NCBI GenBank assembly: GCA_023212695.1
Contig: JALCCG010000068.1
Coordinates: 1 to 64,000, forward strand
Reading direction: 5' to 3'
Length of the DNA: 64,000 bases
Origin: Sporisorium sorghi
Taxonomy: Eukaryota > Basidiomycota > Ustilaginomycetes > Ustilaginales > Ustilaginaceae
Both the position numbers and the translations under genes were made by a program. Of this stretch, positions 1-10,806 are shown one piece after another. How positions within the stretch are numbered: position 1 is the stretch's first letter; every line of letters starts with the position of its first letter. The notes under the pieces were generated by a model that searched no databases, was not told where the DNA came from, and was given only the letters and a program-made list of their open reading frames with translations.

Positions 1-72
<72 letters not shown>
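1..72. repeat. Poly(A) homopolymer at window edge
   Basis: Seventy-two consecutive A at the very start of the window. It is far longer than the other homopolymers here (about 24-25 nt). It could be a genuine A tract, the poly(A) tail of a retroposed sequence lying to the left, or a sequencing or assembly edge effect. Confidence 0.8.
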
Positions 73-74
<2 letters not shown>

Positions 75-320
75 AAGGAAAAAAAAGGAAAAACAAAATC
101 GACATTTTCCAGTTGTGAACACGAGAGAGGCAGCAGGCACGAAGCGACACGTCTCGTGTCCTCCTTGCTCCTCTCAACGCGAAGGACAAAAAATAAATAA
201 ATTGGGCGTTGGCTAGGGCGAGATCTTCAGCGCGAAGGATTTCAAGGCGAAGAGGCCCCTGAACCCTCTCTCTCTCTCTCTTCCTCGCCTACATTCCTCT
301 CTCATCGAGAGCCCCTTTAC

Positions 321-322
<2 letters not shown>

Positions 323-355
<33 letters not shown>
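323..355. repeat. (AT)n microsatellite
   Basis: Uninterrupted AT dinucleotide repeat of about 16 units followed by a T then A run. It is a perfect palindrome in sequence and prone to length change. Confidence 0.9.
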
Positions 356-359
<4 letters not shown>

Positions 360-1681
360 TAAAAAAACATAAAAACCTAAAAAATCAAAAGTGCAAAGAG
401 AGTTGAAGGGTCAAGGGAAGCGAGCCCAACCGACAAAGAGGATCAGGGTCACAGTCAGAGTCAGAAGTCAGGGCCACGAGAGAGCTCTCTCTACAACTGG
501 CGAGGACGTACACATCCGGACCCTGAAAACGAGATTTCGCTCCTATGATATGTATTCGCTTCATCGAGCGAGAGATAGTGTGAAGCGAAAGGTTGCTGCG
601 GGCAGCGCTGACCGATGCGATCCATCATCGCCTCCATGTTCATCAAAGATCGAGGTCGACGCCGAGAGATGGCTCGTCTCCCCATCCAGCCTTGCGCAAA
701 GAGCTGTTCTGCTCTCGATTCAATTCGCGTGCATTTTGTCATGTGTGTGGCGCCGGATTCCCAAAAATCGTGCTTCTCTCGTGACGCGCCCTCGCTTTCG
801 GGATGCAGGTCCGTCACGTTGTCGACTCGTTCCCACCTCAGAGCCGTCTCGTCTCGTCACGGCATCGCGATGACATCTCTGTGACCATGCAGTCATTGTC
901 GTTGAATATGGTTGTGGACAACGCATACCATCTCCAACACGCTCAGAATCGTTCGTTTCCAACGACCGTTGCCTCCTGACTGGTGACGGGCAAGCTCCGA
1001 TCCATTGATGGCGCCTGTTGTCGTCAACACTCGTTCAACTTGCGTAGTCGAGAGATGAGCTGAAGTTCAACACAACGCTCTCAAGTGCATTGGACATGTT
1101 CGGCATGTCCGTCTTTCTGAGGCAAAGGGCAGGGCGTGGCCGTCGCTTCCAGAAGGAAGAAATCAGGGAGACTGCTGGCTTGACGACAGGCCCAAACATC
1201 GAAAGATAGCATCTGTCGAAGGGGAGGCGCCACTCCGAGGCTGGTCGACGAATCACGCAGGTCGTTGTGATTATAAAACGGCGAAGCATCGCAGTCGGAA
1301 GCTTCCGACGAGGAGTCACACGGCAAAGGAACTGGCGAACCTTTCCCAAGTTGCAAAATGGGCGTCGCCGAGCCTTTCTCGATCGGAAGAGCCGTGATCA
1401 CAGATCATTGCGGCACAGCCTTCTCTCAAACGGCCTAGCCTCGATGGGCGGAATCAGCAGTCTGCTCTTTCCTCGAATGGTCACAATGTGATCAATGCGA
1501 GGGCGAGCCGGAAGGAGGCTCATCGACTCAGCGCTTTTCTACATCAGAGCTTCAAGAGGTGGCGAACATCTTCGTCACGTTCACCTCTCATCCATCAATC
1601 CTGTCATCATCTCGCTTCATTGTCGACCTTTCGAGGACACACCTTCAGCAAACGTCCTCTCTAGACAAGTGGATAGCAGGT

Positions 1682-4600
1682 ATGGCCGACGAGCTTTCGT
1701 TCGAGCTTCTCCGACATCAGTACGGCTACAACGCTGCCCATCCCTTCGATGATCATCGAGACAGCGTTGATCAATTCCAGGGCGAGCTGTTTCGTCATGA
1801 TGATGGCCACCATGATGAGGATTCCGAGGCCATGTACAATTCAACGACGACGCCGTGGATGCCGAGCACGACGACTTCGTTTCAAGGTAACCGCCTGCAA
1901 CAGCCTTTGACTCCCTCGAATGATGCTACAGCGCTGGCACAACACTTTGACTTCCATCGTGCTGAAGAAGAGGGTCTGGTCGCCGACTATTCCACTATTC
2001 CAGCGGCCTCAAGCACCCCTCCATCCTTCTCCTACTTGTCCCATGCCGACGAGGACCGCATTCGAAGCACCGAGCGGCAAGGAAGAGTCTATGACAATTA
2101 CGGCGGCTCTGTCAACATTGCTGGAAAGGCTCCATACCCTCGAGGCGCCGTGTATGCAGAGCCACAGCCGGGACGAAGGGTGCAGCTCGTTCCAGTCTCA
2201 ACTTTGCGTAAGTACCTTTAGCATTGATCTGGACCAACGTGAGCCACTCGACTGACGTCTCTGAACATGCGGTCCCTCATTGTCTGGCAAATGTGCTTGT
2301 TGTGCACGGCCTAGCTTCCGTCTATCGTGGTCTGTTTGACTTTCCCTTCTTCAATGCAGTCCAATCGCTGAGCCTGCCAAAGGTAAGTTGGGTCGTGCTA
2401 GCCGTCTCTCAAGCTTTACCGAACCAATCTTGGACGTCGAATTGCGGACGAACAATGCGGACGAGCACACTATCGGTTGAACGGAACGCTGACCATGATC
2501 CCTGCCTCGTGAAAACCCTCGACCGCTCGACAGGTACTCGAGACGGCAGAGAACGTCGTGCTGTCGGCGCCGACGGGTTCAGGCAAGACCGTCATCTTCG
2601 AGCTGGCGCTCGTACGCATGCTGACCCAGGATCCTGAAAACGCACGAGCCGTCTATCTGGCCCCAACCAAGGCCTTGTGCTCGGAACGAACTCGCGACTG
2701 GTCGACTCGCTTTGGCTCGGTTGGTTGTGGCGTCACCGAGCTCACTGGAGACTCTGTTCATGGACTTCAGGTCGCTCGAAAAAGCCGCTTGATCGTCACG
2801 ACGCCCGAGAAATGGGACAGCCTCACCCGCAGATGGGACGAGCACTCTGGCATCCTCTCCACTATTAGTCTTTTGCTCATCGACGAGGTGCACATCCTCA
2901 ACGAGTCGCAACGTGGAGCGCGCCTCGAAGTCGTCGTCACCCGCACCAGGACGCGAGGCAATCACGTGCGCTTCGTCGCCGTCTCAGCCACAGTGCCCAA
3001 TCTCGCGGACGTCGCAGCTTGGATCGGACCCAACTTGCACGCCCCGCGACCGGGACCTTTGCCACAGTCCGCCGAGATCTTTCAGTTTGACGACAGCTAT
3101 CGCCCCTGTCCCCTGCAGAAGCATGTGTACGGCTATCCCAAAGCCAAGGATGAGTTTGCCTTTCAGGCCTACCTCAACCACAAGCTCGCGGAGCTGATCG
3201 AGACGCATGCCGCCGGCAGACCGTGCCTCGTCTTTTGCGCCACCCGTCGCTCCACTCTTCAAGCCGCTAATACAATCGCGGAAGCTCGCAAAAAAGCCGA
3301 AGAGAATGGCGGGCGCGCCTCGAATGCCTCCGGACAGGCTGGTGGCCGAAACAGTCTCCGGGGAGAGACATTTGAGGATCAAGACTTGCAAACGCTCGTG
3401 ACGTCAGGGATCGCCTTCCATCATGCGGGTCTCTCCATCTCCGACCGCCGCAAAGTGGAGCAAGCGTTTCTCGCAGACAAGATCTCGGTACTGTGCTGCA
3501 CCACGACGTTGGCGACAGGGATCAACCTGCCTGCTTACTGCGTCATCATCCGAGGAACCAAGCAGTTCGATGGACAGTGGTGCGAAATGTCGGAGCTCGA
3601 CCTTATTCAGATGATGGGTCGCGCGGGACGACCGCAATTCGACCGCAGCGGCGTCGCCGTCATCATGTGCGAAGACACGATGCAGGCGCACTATCGCGAG
3701 CTCGTCAGCGGCACGCGCGACATCGAGTCGAGCTTGGCTCCCTGCCTGGTCGAGCATGTCAATGCCGAGATCGGCCTGCGCGGAAGGACGACCGAACAGC
3801 AGATCGAAGACTGGATCCGTCAGAGCTTCATGTGGACGCGGCTGCACAAGAACCCGACCTACTATCTGAGCCAAGACGAAGGCATCGGCCTCGACAGTGT
3901 CGACGAGATCCTCAAGCATCTGGTCACCAAGACGCTGTCGGCGCTCGAAGACGCTTCCCTCATCTCGCGTTCCGAGACGGCGGACGAAATTATATCCACC
4001 GAGTACGGAGTGATCATGTCTCGCTTCTTCATTCGCCACAAGACCATGCTTGTGCTCATCGAGATCCCGCTCGGCGCCAACACGAGGGCTATACTCGAAG
4101 CGGTCTCGCGAGCTGAAGAGCTCAGCGATCAAAGGATGCGGCCAGGTGACAAAAGCTTCCTCAACCAACTTCGTACCCATCCAGAGATCCGCTTCCCGCC
4201 GCGTCAGGTGGCGCAGGTCGCGGACAAGATCTCGCTGCTCATCCAGGCGCAACTGTCTGCCATCAACCTTTCGCAGCTGTCGCAGCCAGCCGTGGGTGAA
4301 TCGAGCCCATTCATGGACATCAGACGCATCATTCCGCACGCCACCCGCATAGCCAGGGCTGTGGTCGACATTGCCATCTATCGTCAAGACGGCAGCGCCT
4401 GCAAGGCGGCACTCGACCTGGCACGATCGATCGCCGCCGAGGCGTGGGACGGCTCTCCTGCGATGCTTCGACAAATCGAAAATATCGGTGACCGTTCCAT
4501 CAAGGCGCTGGCCAACGCCGGCATCACCACATGGCAGAGCCTGGCCAGCAGCACCTCGTCCAAGATCGAGATGATCCTCAATCGCAATCCTCCGTTTGGC

Positions 4601-6000
4601 AGCAAGGTGATTGCCGCGGCGCAGTCCGTGCCACGGATCGGACTCGAGGTGATGCAGCGCTCGTCCTCGCCTTCGACGTCATCGTCCGCATCTCTTCCTG
4701 CGAATCGAGTCGGGGATCCATCCGCTGCCACTGAAATGCAGCCTTCTGGCATAAAAGTGGTGCTCGACGTGACGATCCGGATCGAGAATCGCGCGACGTG
4801 CATGCTCAAGTCGAAAAAGTCCAAGATGGCCTTGAGCGTCTGCATCTTGACGCTCCGGTCGGACGGCAGCTTTGTCGACTTTCGCCGTATGCCAATCTGG
4901 CGCCTTGACTCGGAGAAGCGCTTCACGCTGCATGTCCACCTCGAAGATCCTCGCATGCGCGTCCTGACGTATGCGGCCTGCGACGAGATCGCGGGCACGT
5001 TGATGCAGGCAAACCTGCTGCCCATGGACATGGCAAGCGGCTCTCACAGGACAAGGATGGCGCGTGCCGAGCTGCAACGCGGAGGCATGAGCGATGAGAC
5101 TGTGGTGGATGATGAAAGTCTAGCCGGTCCGTCACAGCCATTTGCCAATGGCAGTCGTGTCGAGGTCGCAGAGGGGCCAACGATGCAAGATGCGCCGGAC
5201 GACAACGACGTCGTGGATAGCACGCCGAAAAGGTCAGTCTGGTTTGACTAATTACGCAGTGCAAAGAGAGGAGACGACCAGAAGCTGATCAATGATCATT
5301 GTCTTCATCCCTTTGATGGGATTCGAACTTTCTTTTTTCCAATCACGACGACAGGTGCAAGCACAAGTGCAAGGGTGAGTGTCGCCACGTGTGCTGTCAG
5401 CGAGCTCGAGAGCAAGAGGCATCCGGCAAGCAGAGAGAGTATCGCTTCCAGAGCCGTGCACTCGGCGATGGCTCGCAAAGCAACATATCGCGCTATCTGA
5501 AGCCTGTCGACACGCCGAGCGGTGATTCGGGCACGCTGTCCCACAAGCGCAAGGCGGATCTGGAGCTCATGATGGACGCAGAGGCCCCACAGGATCTGTT
5601 GAGCCGGCTGAATCGACAGGACGCCGAATACGACCGAGCCTTTGGCACGGGTGAGACTCTGCAGATGCCTGCGAGGAAGAGAGGAGTCTCGCCCAGCAGA
5701 GCTGTCGGTATCAGCAGTGCAGGTGCGCCCGAGTCGCTGCAGCAAGAGCTGAGGTCGACTGCGGGGCTTCTAGCCCGAGCTCGCTCTGATCTGCGTGCAG
5801 AGGTAGGGACTCGCATGCCTTCTCTAGGCAAGCTTGCTCGCGATCACAGATCCAGCACAAGCTCGCAACGCCTTGCTGCGGAAACATTCGAAGCGCATGG
5901 AGGACGGTCGACACCATCGGCGGAGAGGCCCGCTCAGCGACGCTTTCTCAAGGCGCTCGGCCCTCCGGACTGGCTCAACGATGCCGACGCCGCCAGCTGA
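1682..6000 (+). CDS. MER3: MER3/HFM1-type meiotic DNA helicase (four exons)
   Basis: Predicted exons are 1682-2207, 2315-2382, 2534-5232 and 5355-6000, giving 1312 residues. Every junction is GT-AG and keeps frame: GTAAGT at 2208, GTAAGT at 2383, GTCAGT at 5233, with AG acceptors ending at 2314, 2533 and 5354. Exon 2 supplies the family motif FDFPFFNAVQS just ahead of the helicase core. The core shows Walker A APTGSGKT (Lys about 216), DEVH (about 315-318), SATVPN, TLATGINLPA and QMMGRAGRPQFD, followed by winged-helix and Sec63-like regions. The last intron falls inside a Cys/His cluster, C-x-H-x-C-x3-C-x-H-x-CC, at residues 1099-1112. Mer3/HFM1 proteins are superfamily 2 Ski2-like 3'-5' helicases that extend D-loops and promote crossovers in meiosis. 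The start is the first in-frame ATG; the N-terminus is uncertain. The Ski2-like family is certain. The Mer3 assignment over Brr2/Slh1 rests on the single cassette, the N-terminal motif and the C-terminal zinc motif. Confidence 0.88.
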
Positions 6001-6379
6001 TGGGAGAAACCCTCATTCAGTCTAGCAATCTCGAGGTGTACTCTAGAGCACCTTTGTCCGAATCGATCAGCTTGACCTTTCTGTTCGTTGCCATGAACAA
6101 CTGATCCCAAAAAAAAAAAAAAAAAAAAAAAAAGACTGCCGCCTTTTTCTTTTATTTTTTGTGTGGAAATTAAATAAATAAAATAAATGAGGTTGGCGAC
6201 CGCGTCGCGCGACGCGGAAAGAGAGCAACACCACACGGTTCCACACGCGAAAGATGAAACCGACTGAGCCCAAAGAGAGAGAGAGAGAGAGAGAAAAAAG
6301 GAAACGAGGCGTTCTGGCTTGCTCTTGGACACCTTCTTCCACCTTTGACTTCGGTACATCCGTTCTTGACTCTTGGCTA

Positions 6380-6414
<35 letters not shown>

Positions 6415-6632
6415 CCCCATCCGTATCTCGTTTAGTATCTCTTTCAGTTTCACCACTTGTTTGTATCCTCGTTATCATCGCCCCGACTTTGCACATCTCA
6501 ACTATACCCTTGCAAGCCACGCTCAACCCTTCGCGTTCCGTCCATCGATCGTGTCTCGCCTTCTCCGTCCCCTCAACCGACTCAAGCACTTCTCTTCGGA
6601 TCACATCCGAATTCACTTTCCCACGCTGCAAA
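6001..6632. other. MER3-MSH6 intergenic region with inverted GA/TC tracts
   Basis: No gene is supported. It contains a run of 25 A at 6109-6133, an (AAAT)-like tract near 6165-6188, a (GA)10 tract at 6275-6294 and a (TC)14 tract at 6383-6411, followed by a pyrimidine-rich leader up to the MSH6 ATG. The GA and TC tracts are complementary to each other and separated by about 88 bases. Non-ATG frames extending upstream from MSH6 through this region encode only low-complexity residues. Confidence 0.7.
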
Positions 6633-9600
6633 ATGGCTGGCAAGCCAGGTTCCGGCACCAGGCAGTCGACGCTGCTCGGCTTCTTCTCCAAGGCTCCTGC
6701 GCCTCAAACGCAAGCACCAGCATCCGCATCGTCGCCGTCCCAGCCAAAGACGACTCCAAAACCCTCAGCGCAAAAGGCTCAGCCGAAGAGCTCAGGCAAA
6801 GATGCGTCCAAGTCGTCGTCGCCCAAGGTCGCCAAAGCTCAGCCTCTCGAGACGCCTCCACCGAGCGAGTCAAGGTCCAGCACTCGCGCATCCCGACCAC
6901 CAACAAGCGATGCTCCCGAGAGCGAAGCAGCTCGACCTCCCTCCTCTTCCCCTACCCTCCACCGTTCCAGCTCTCTTTCCACTGAGAGTCTTCTCCCCAC
7001 CACACAAGCTGCATCGAAGAGGCAACCCAAGACATCCGACTCGGACGATCTCACTCCGCCTCCAAGCAGCGACATTGACAACATGGACGTCGACGACGAC
7101 GAAGAAACCGAGCAGCCGCTCTTCCGTCGCCGTGCTGCGGCCAAGAGGCCTGTGACGTACGCTGAGTCCGACACCGACGGCGGCGCGGCAGTCGATACCG
7201 ACAGCGAAGATGACCTGCCCCGCTCCGCCAAGAGCCGCAAGGGCAACGCGGCCAAGCGAGCTCGCAAGACGCGCGACGAGGACGACTTTATCGTCCCTGA
7301 CGACCACGATGAAGACGATGAAGAGCTTCCCTTGGACGCAGCCAATGCTTCCGAAGACGACGGCGACGCTGCCTTTGCGAGCGAACATGGTAGCGATGCA
7401 GAAGACACTGGCAAGCCATCCAAACGCAGCAAGGCCAGTGCAACCAGCAAAAAGGCACCCGCTGCGTCCTCCTCTTCCCGCGCCACCGGCTCCAACTCGG
7501 CACTCGACTCGTTCAAGCTCGGCAGCAGCTCGTCTGCATCTTCCCTTCAACTCGGCCGCACCAGCAACGGCGCGCCTCGCTCTGCATCCCTTTCGCATCT
7601 CACCAAAGCAGAACGTCGAGTCATCGAAGAGAAGCGCAAGAAGGCCGACAACGAAGAGGCGTACAGCTTCCTGCTCGACCTGCGCGACAAGGACGGCAAT
7701 CGTCCCGGCGATGCCGAGTACGACTCGCGCACCGTCTACATCCCCAAGTCGGCCTGGAAGGACTTCACGCCCTTCGAGAAGCAGTTCTGGGAGATCAAGC
7801 AGAATCACTGGGACACGGTGCTCTTCTTCCAGAAGGGCAAGTTCTACGAGCTCTACGAGGAGGATGCGCTGATCGGCCATCGCGAATTCGACCTCAAGCT
7901 CACCGACAGAGTCAAGATGAAGATGGTCGGCGTCCCTGAAGCATCGTTCGACATCTTTGCCGCCAAGTTCCTCGCTCTCGGATACAAGGTCGGCCGCGTC
8001 GACCAGACCGAAACTGCCGTCGCCAAGGGCATGCGTGTCGGCGAACGCTCCCGCGGCGGTGGCTCCGAGATCGTCAACCGCGAGCTCCGACACGTGCTCA
8101 CCAGTGGCACCATTGTCGACGCCGCCTCGCTGCCCGACGACCTCAACAGCTACTGCGTCTCGATCAAGGAAGCCGCCACGCCCGGCCGCAACGGTCCCAT
8201 CTTTGGCGTGTGCACGCTCGACGCCGCCACCGCCGAGTTCAATTTGACCGAGTTTGAGGACGACGAGTCGAGGACTAGGCTCGAGACCTTGCTGCGTTCG
8301 CTGCGTCTCAAGGAGGTACTCCACGAAAAGGGCGGACTCTCGGCACCCACGCTGCGTGTTCTGCGCAGTACCGTCCCCACCACGGCGCAGACCACCATGC
8401 TCAAGCCTGGCGTCGAATTTCTCGAGCCCGAGACCACGCTGCGCAAGCTCAACGCCCTCTTCAATCCCAATGTGGACGCCGAAGCTCGTCTGGACTCGCT
8501 CGATCCTGTCGACCCCACTTTGCTTCCCGACGGCATCGCTTCCATGCTGGATCGACCTTGCGCCATGTCGGCGCTCGGTGGTATGCTGTGTTACTTAGCA
8601 CAGCTCAACCTCGACCGCGACCTGTGCTCCAGCCGCAACTTCAACATCTTCGATCCTCTGCGCCAGGACAAGTGCCTCGTGCTCGATGCGCAGTCGCTCA
8701 CCCACCTCAATGTCCTGCAGAACGACGAGGGCACAGACGAGGGCACGCTCCACCGCCTGCTCAACCGCTGCGTCACTCCATCTGGAAAGCGTCTCTTCAA
8801 GATCTGGCTCGTCGCACCGCTGGCCACCGCCGACGCGATTCGAGCGCGCCAAGACGCCGTCGAGGATCTTCTCAAGAATCCGTGCTTTGGCGACGAGTTT
8901 GAGACGTTTGGCAAGGCGCTCCCCGACATTGAGCGCATCGTGCCGCGCGTCCGTGCCGGCAAGTGCCGTCCTCGCGACTTTACCGCCGTGCTCAAGTCGC
9001 TGACTCGCTTCGAAAAGGCGGTCAAAGAGCTTCGCTCTCAATGCCAAAGCTTCGAGACCAACGTGATCGGCGCTCTGCTGCAATCCATCCCGCCCGTGTC
9101 CACCATGGCCCGCGAACTGCAGTCGAGCTTCAAAGTCACCGAGGATGGCTCTTTCCACCCGATCGAGGGCGCTTTCGACCCTTATGACCGTGCCGAGGCC
9201 GCCATCGCCGAGGTCGAGGCGCAGCTCGAGCACGAGATCGAGACGTATCGCAAGCAGCTCAAGCTCAACGCGTCCAAGTGCGCCTGGAAGCATCTCGGTA
9301 CCAAGGACATCTTCCAGATCGAGGTGCCCGTCGCCACCAAAGTGCCCAGCAACTGGACCAAGCTGAGCGGCACCAAGGATCGAAACCGCTGGTACTCGCC
9401 CAAGGTGCGCGATCTCGTCCAAGACATCAAGGAGGCGCGCGAGACTCGTCTTGCCGCGCTCAAGCAGTTCCACCAGAGCCTGTTCGGCAGCTTCTCCGAG
9501 CAGAGCGATGTCTTCCTTCAAGCTGTCAAGACGGTCGCCGAAATCGACTGCCTGCTGTCGCTGGCCAAGGCGTCGTACGCGATCGGCGAGCCTTCGTGCC

Positions 9601-10655
9601 GACCCGAGCTGGTCGAGCACGAGACGGCGCTGCTCGAGTTTGAACAGCTGCGCCATCCGTGCATCGCCGGCGACAATGTCGATTTCATCCCCAACGATAT
9701 CCGACTCGGCGGCGAGAACGACGAGGTGGTGATCCTCACCGGCGGAAACATGGCGGGTAAGAGCACCACCGCACGCACCAGCGCCACGGCCGTCATCCTC
9801 GCTCAGCTGGGCTGTCGCGTGCCGGCTTCGCGCGCGCGTCTCTCGCCCGTGGACCGCATCGCGTCGCGTATGGGTGCCAACGACCAGATCTTCCGCAACA
9901 ACAGTACGTTCATGGTCGAGATGCTCGAGGCGTCGCGCATCATCAACGAGTGCACGCCGCGCTCGCTCGTCATCATGGACGAGCTGGGACGAGGCACCAG
10001 CACTTTCGACGGCCAGGCGATCGCTTTTGCGGTTCTCCACCATCTGGTGAGCCGCACGCGGTGCCTGACCTTCTTCCTGACGCACTACACCAACCTGGCG
10101 TACGACTTTGACTCGTACTCGCGCGTGAGCAACAAGCACATGCAGGTCAAGGTCGATGACGACAAGCGCGAGGTCGTTTTCACGTGAGTAGCATACGACC
10201 CTTTCCTCTGAAAAGCCGAATTTGATCCTGGTGAGGCAAATCACTGACTTTCTTTTCACTTCGTTTCTCTCGACTTTGACTCGAACAGATACCGTCTCGT
10301 GGATGGCATCGCCGAATCGTCGTACGGCACGCAGGTGGCAGCGCTTGCGGGCGTGCCGCTCGAGATCTGCGATCGCGCCGCTGTCGTTTCGGAACAGTTT
10401 GCGGAAGCCACCAAGGCGAGCCAGGCCGAGAAGAACAAGAGCGCGATCCCGCTTGCGTTGTTGAGCGACTTTGTGCACCTCTTCAAGCTGTCCAAGGAGC
10501 AGTCGCCTGCTTCGAGCGACCGAAATGCCCAAGCCAAAGCGCTGATGACGCTCTCACAGCTCGAAATCATTCGCTCGCAAGTCGCTGCTCTGGCTCGAGG
10601 AGGAGCTGCCGCCAAGACACTCGCTAGCCCCCCTGCAACTTCGACTTGTACGTAG
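6633..10655 (+). CDS. MSH6: DNA mismatch repair protein MSH6 (two exons)
   Basis: Exons 6633-10183 and 10289-10655 (GTGAGT donor at 10184, AG acceptor ending at 10288) give 1305 residues. MSH6 pairs with MSH2 as MutS-alpha, which recognises base mismatches and small loops in the nucleus. The extreme N-terminus has a PCNA-binding box, Q11-x2-L14-x2-F17-F18, followed by about 300 disordered Ser/Lys/Asp-rich residues. The mismatch-reading F-x-E motif is FYE at about 404-406. The ATPase Walker A reads GGNMAGKST (Lys about 1043), followed by VIMDELGRGTSTFDG and an HY motif. The intron lies between the ATPase core and the conserved LVDGIAESSYG segment, confirming the splice. The ATG is chosen because it places the PIP box at the N-terminus as in known MSH6 proteins; the open frame upstream has no convincing start. 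A GTACGT sequence overlaps the stop, so a further 3' intron is possible but no continuation was found. Confidence 0.95.
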
Positions 10656-10806
10656 TGTTCTCGTAGACTGTCAATGATCAGAGGCCTGTGGTTCTGACGT
10701 CGCATGTGTGTTTCTTCTCCCTCTTTCTCTGCGTCTGCGGCATTCAACTCCACTCACGTTCTACTCTACGGTGGCATCAAGAGTAGCTTCCGAGTTGGAT
10801 TGCGAA

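Larger units (their letters stand above)
1..1681. other. Gene-free low-complexity region upstream of MER3
   Basis: No convincing coding region is visible. The region opens with an uninterrupted run of about 72 A, then A/G-rich sequence, a CT dinucleotide tract near 266-282 and an (AT)n tract at about 323-355. Open frames between 391 and 1500 are short, start at non-ATG codons and encode arginine/serine-rich peptides with no domain. The last few hundred bases probably contain the promoter and 5' leader of the helicase gene. Further upstream coding exons of that gene cannot be excluded, because the MER3 N-terminus is poorly conserved. Confidence 0.6.

Noticed and set aside
391..873. 160-codon + strand frame near the left edge
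   Set aside because: Begins at a non-ATG codon, is arginine/serine-rich with no domain, and overlaps several equally long frames on both strands.
3404..4474. 356-codon minus-strand frame
   Set aside because: Antisense to the helicase core of MER3; no domain.
5310..5335. GGGATTCGAACT sequence resembling a reversed tRNA T arm
   Set aside because: No acceptor, D or anticodon stems can be paired around it; it lies inside the third MER3 intron.
8595..10532. 645-codon minus-strand frame
   Set aside because: Antisense to MSH6, including across its intron, which a real conserved gene would not need to be.
10648..10707. Possible 3' intron at the GTACGT overlapping the MSH6 stop
   Set aside because: No continuing MSH6-like exon is visible before ECO1, and the protein already ends at the usual place.
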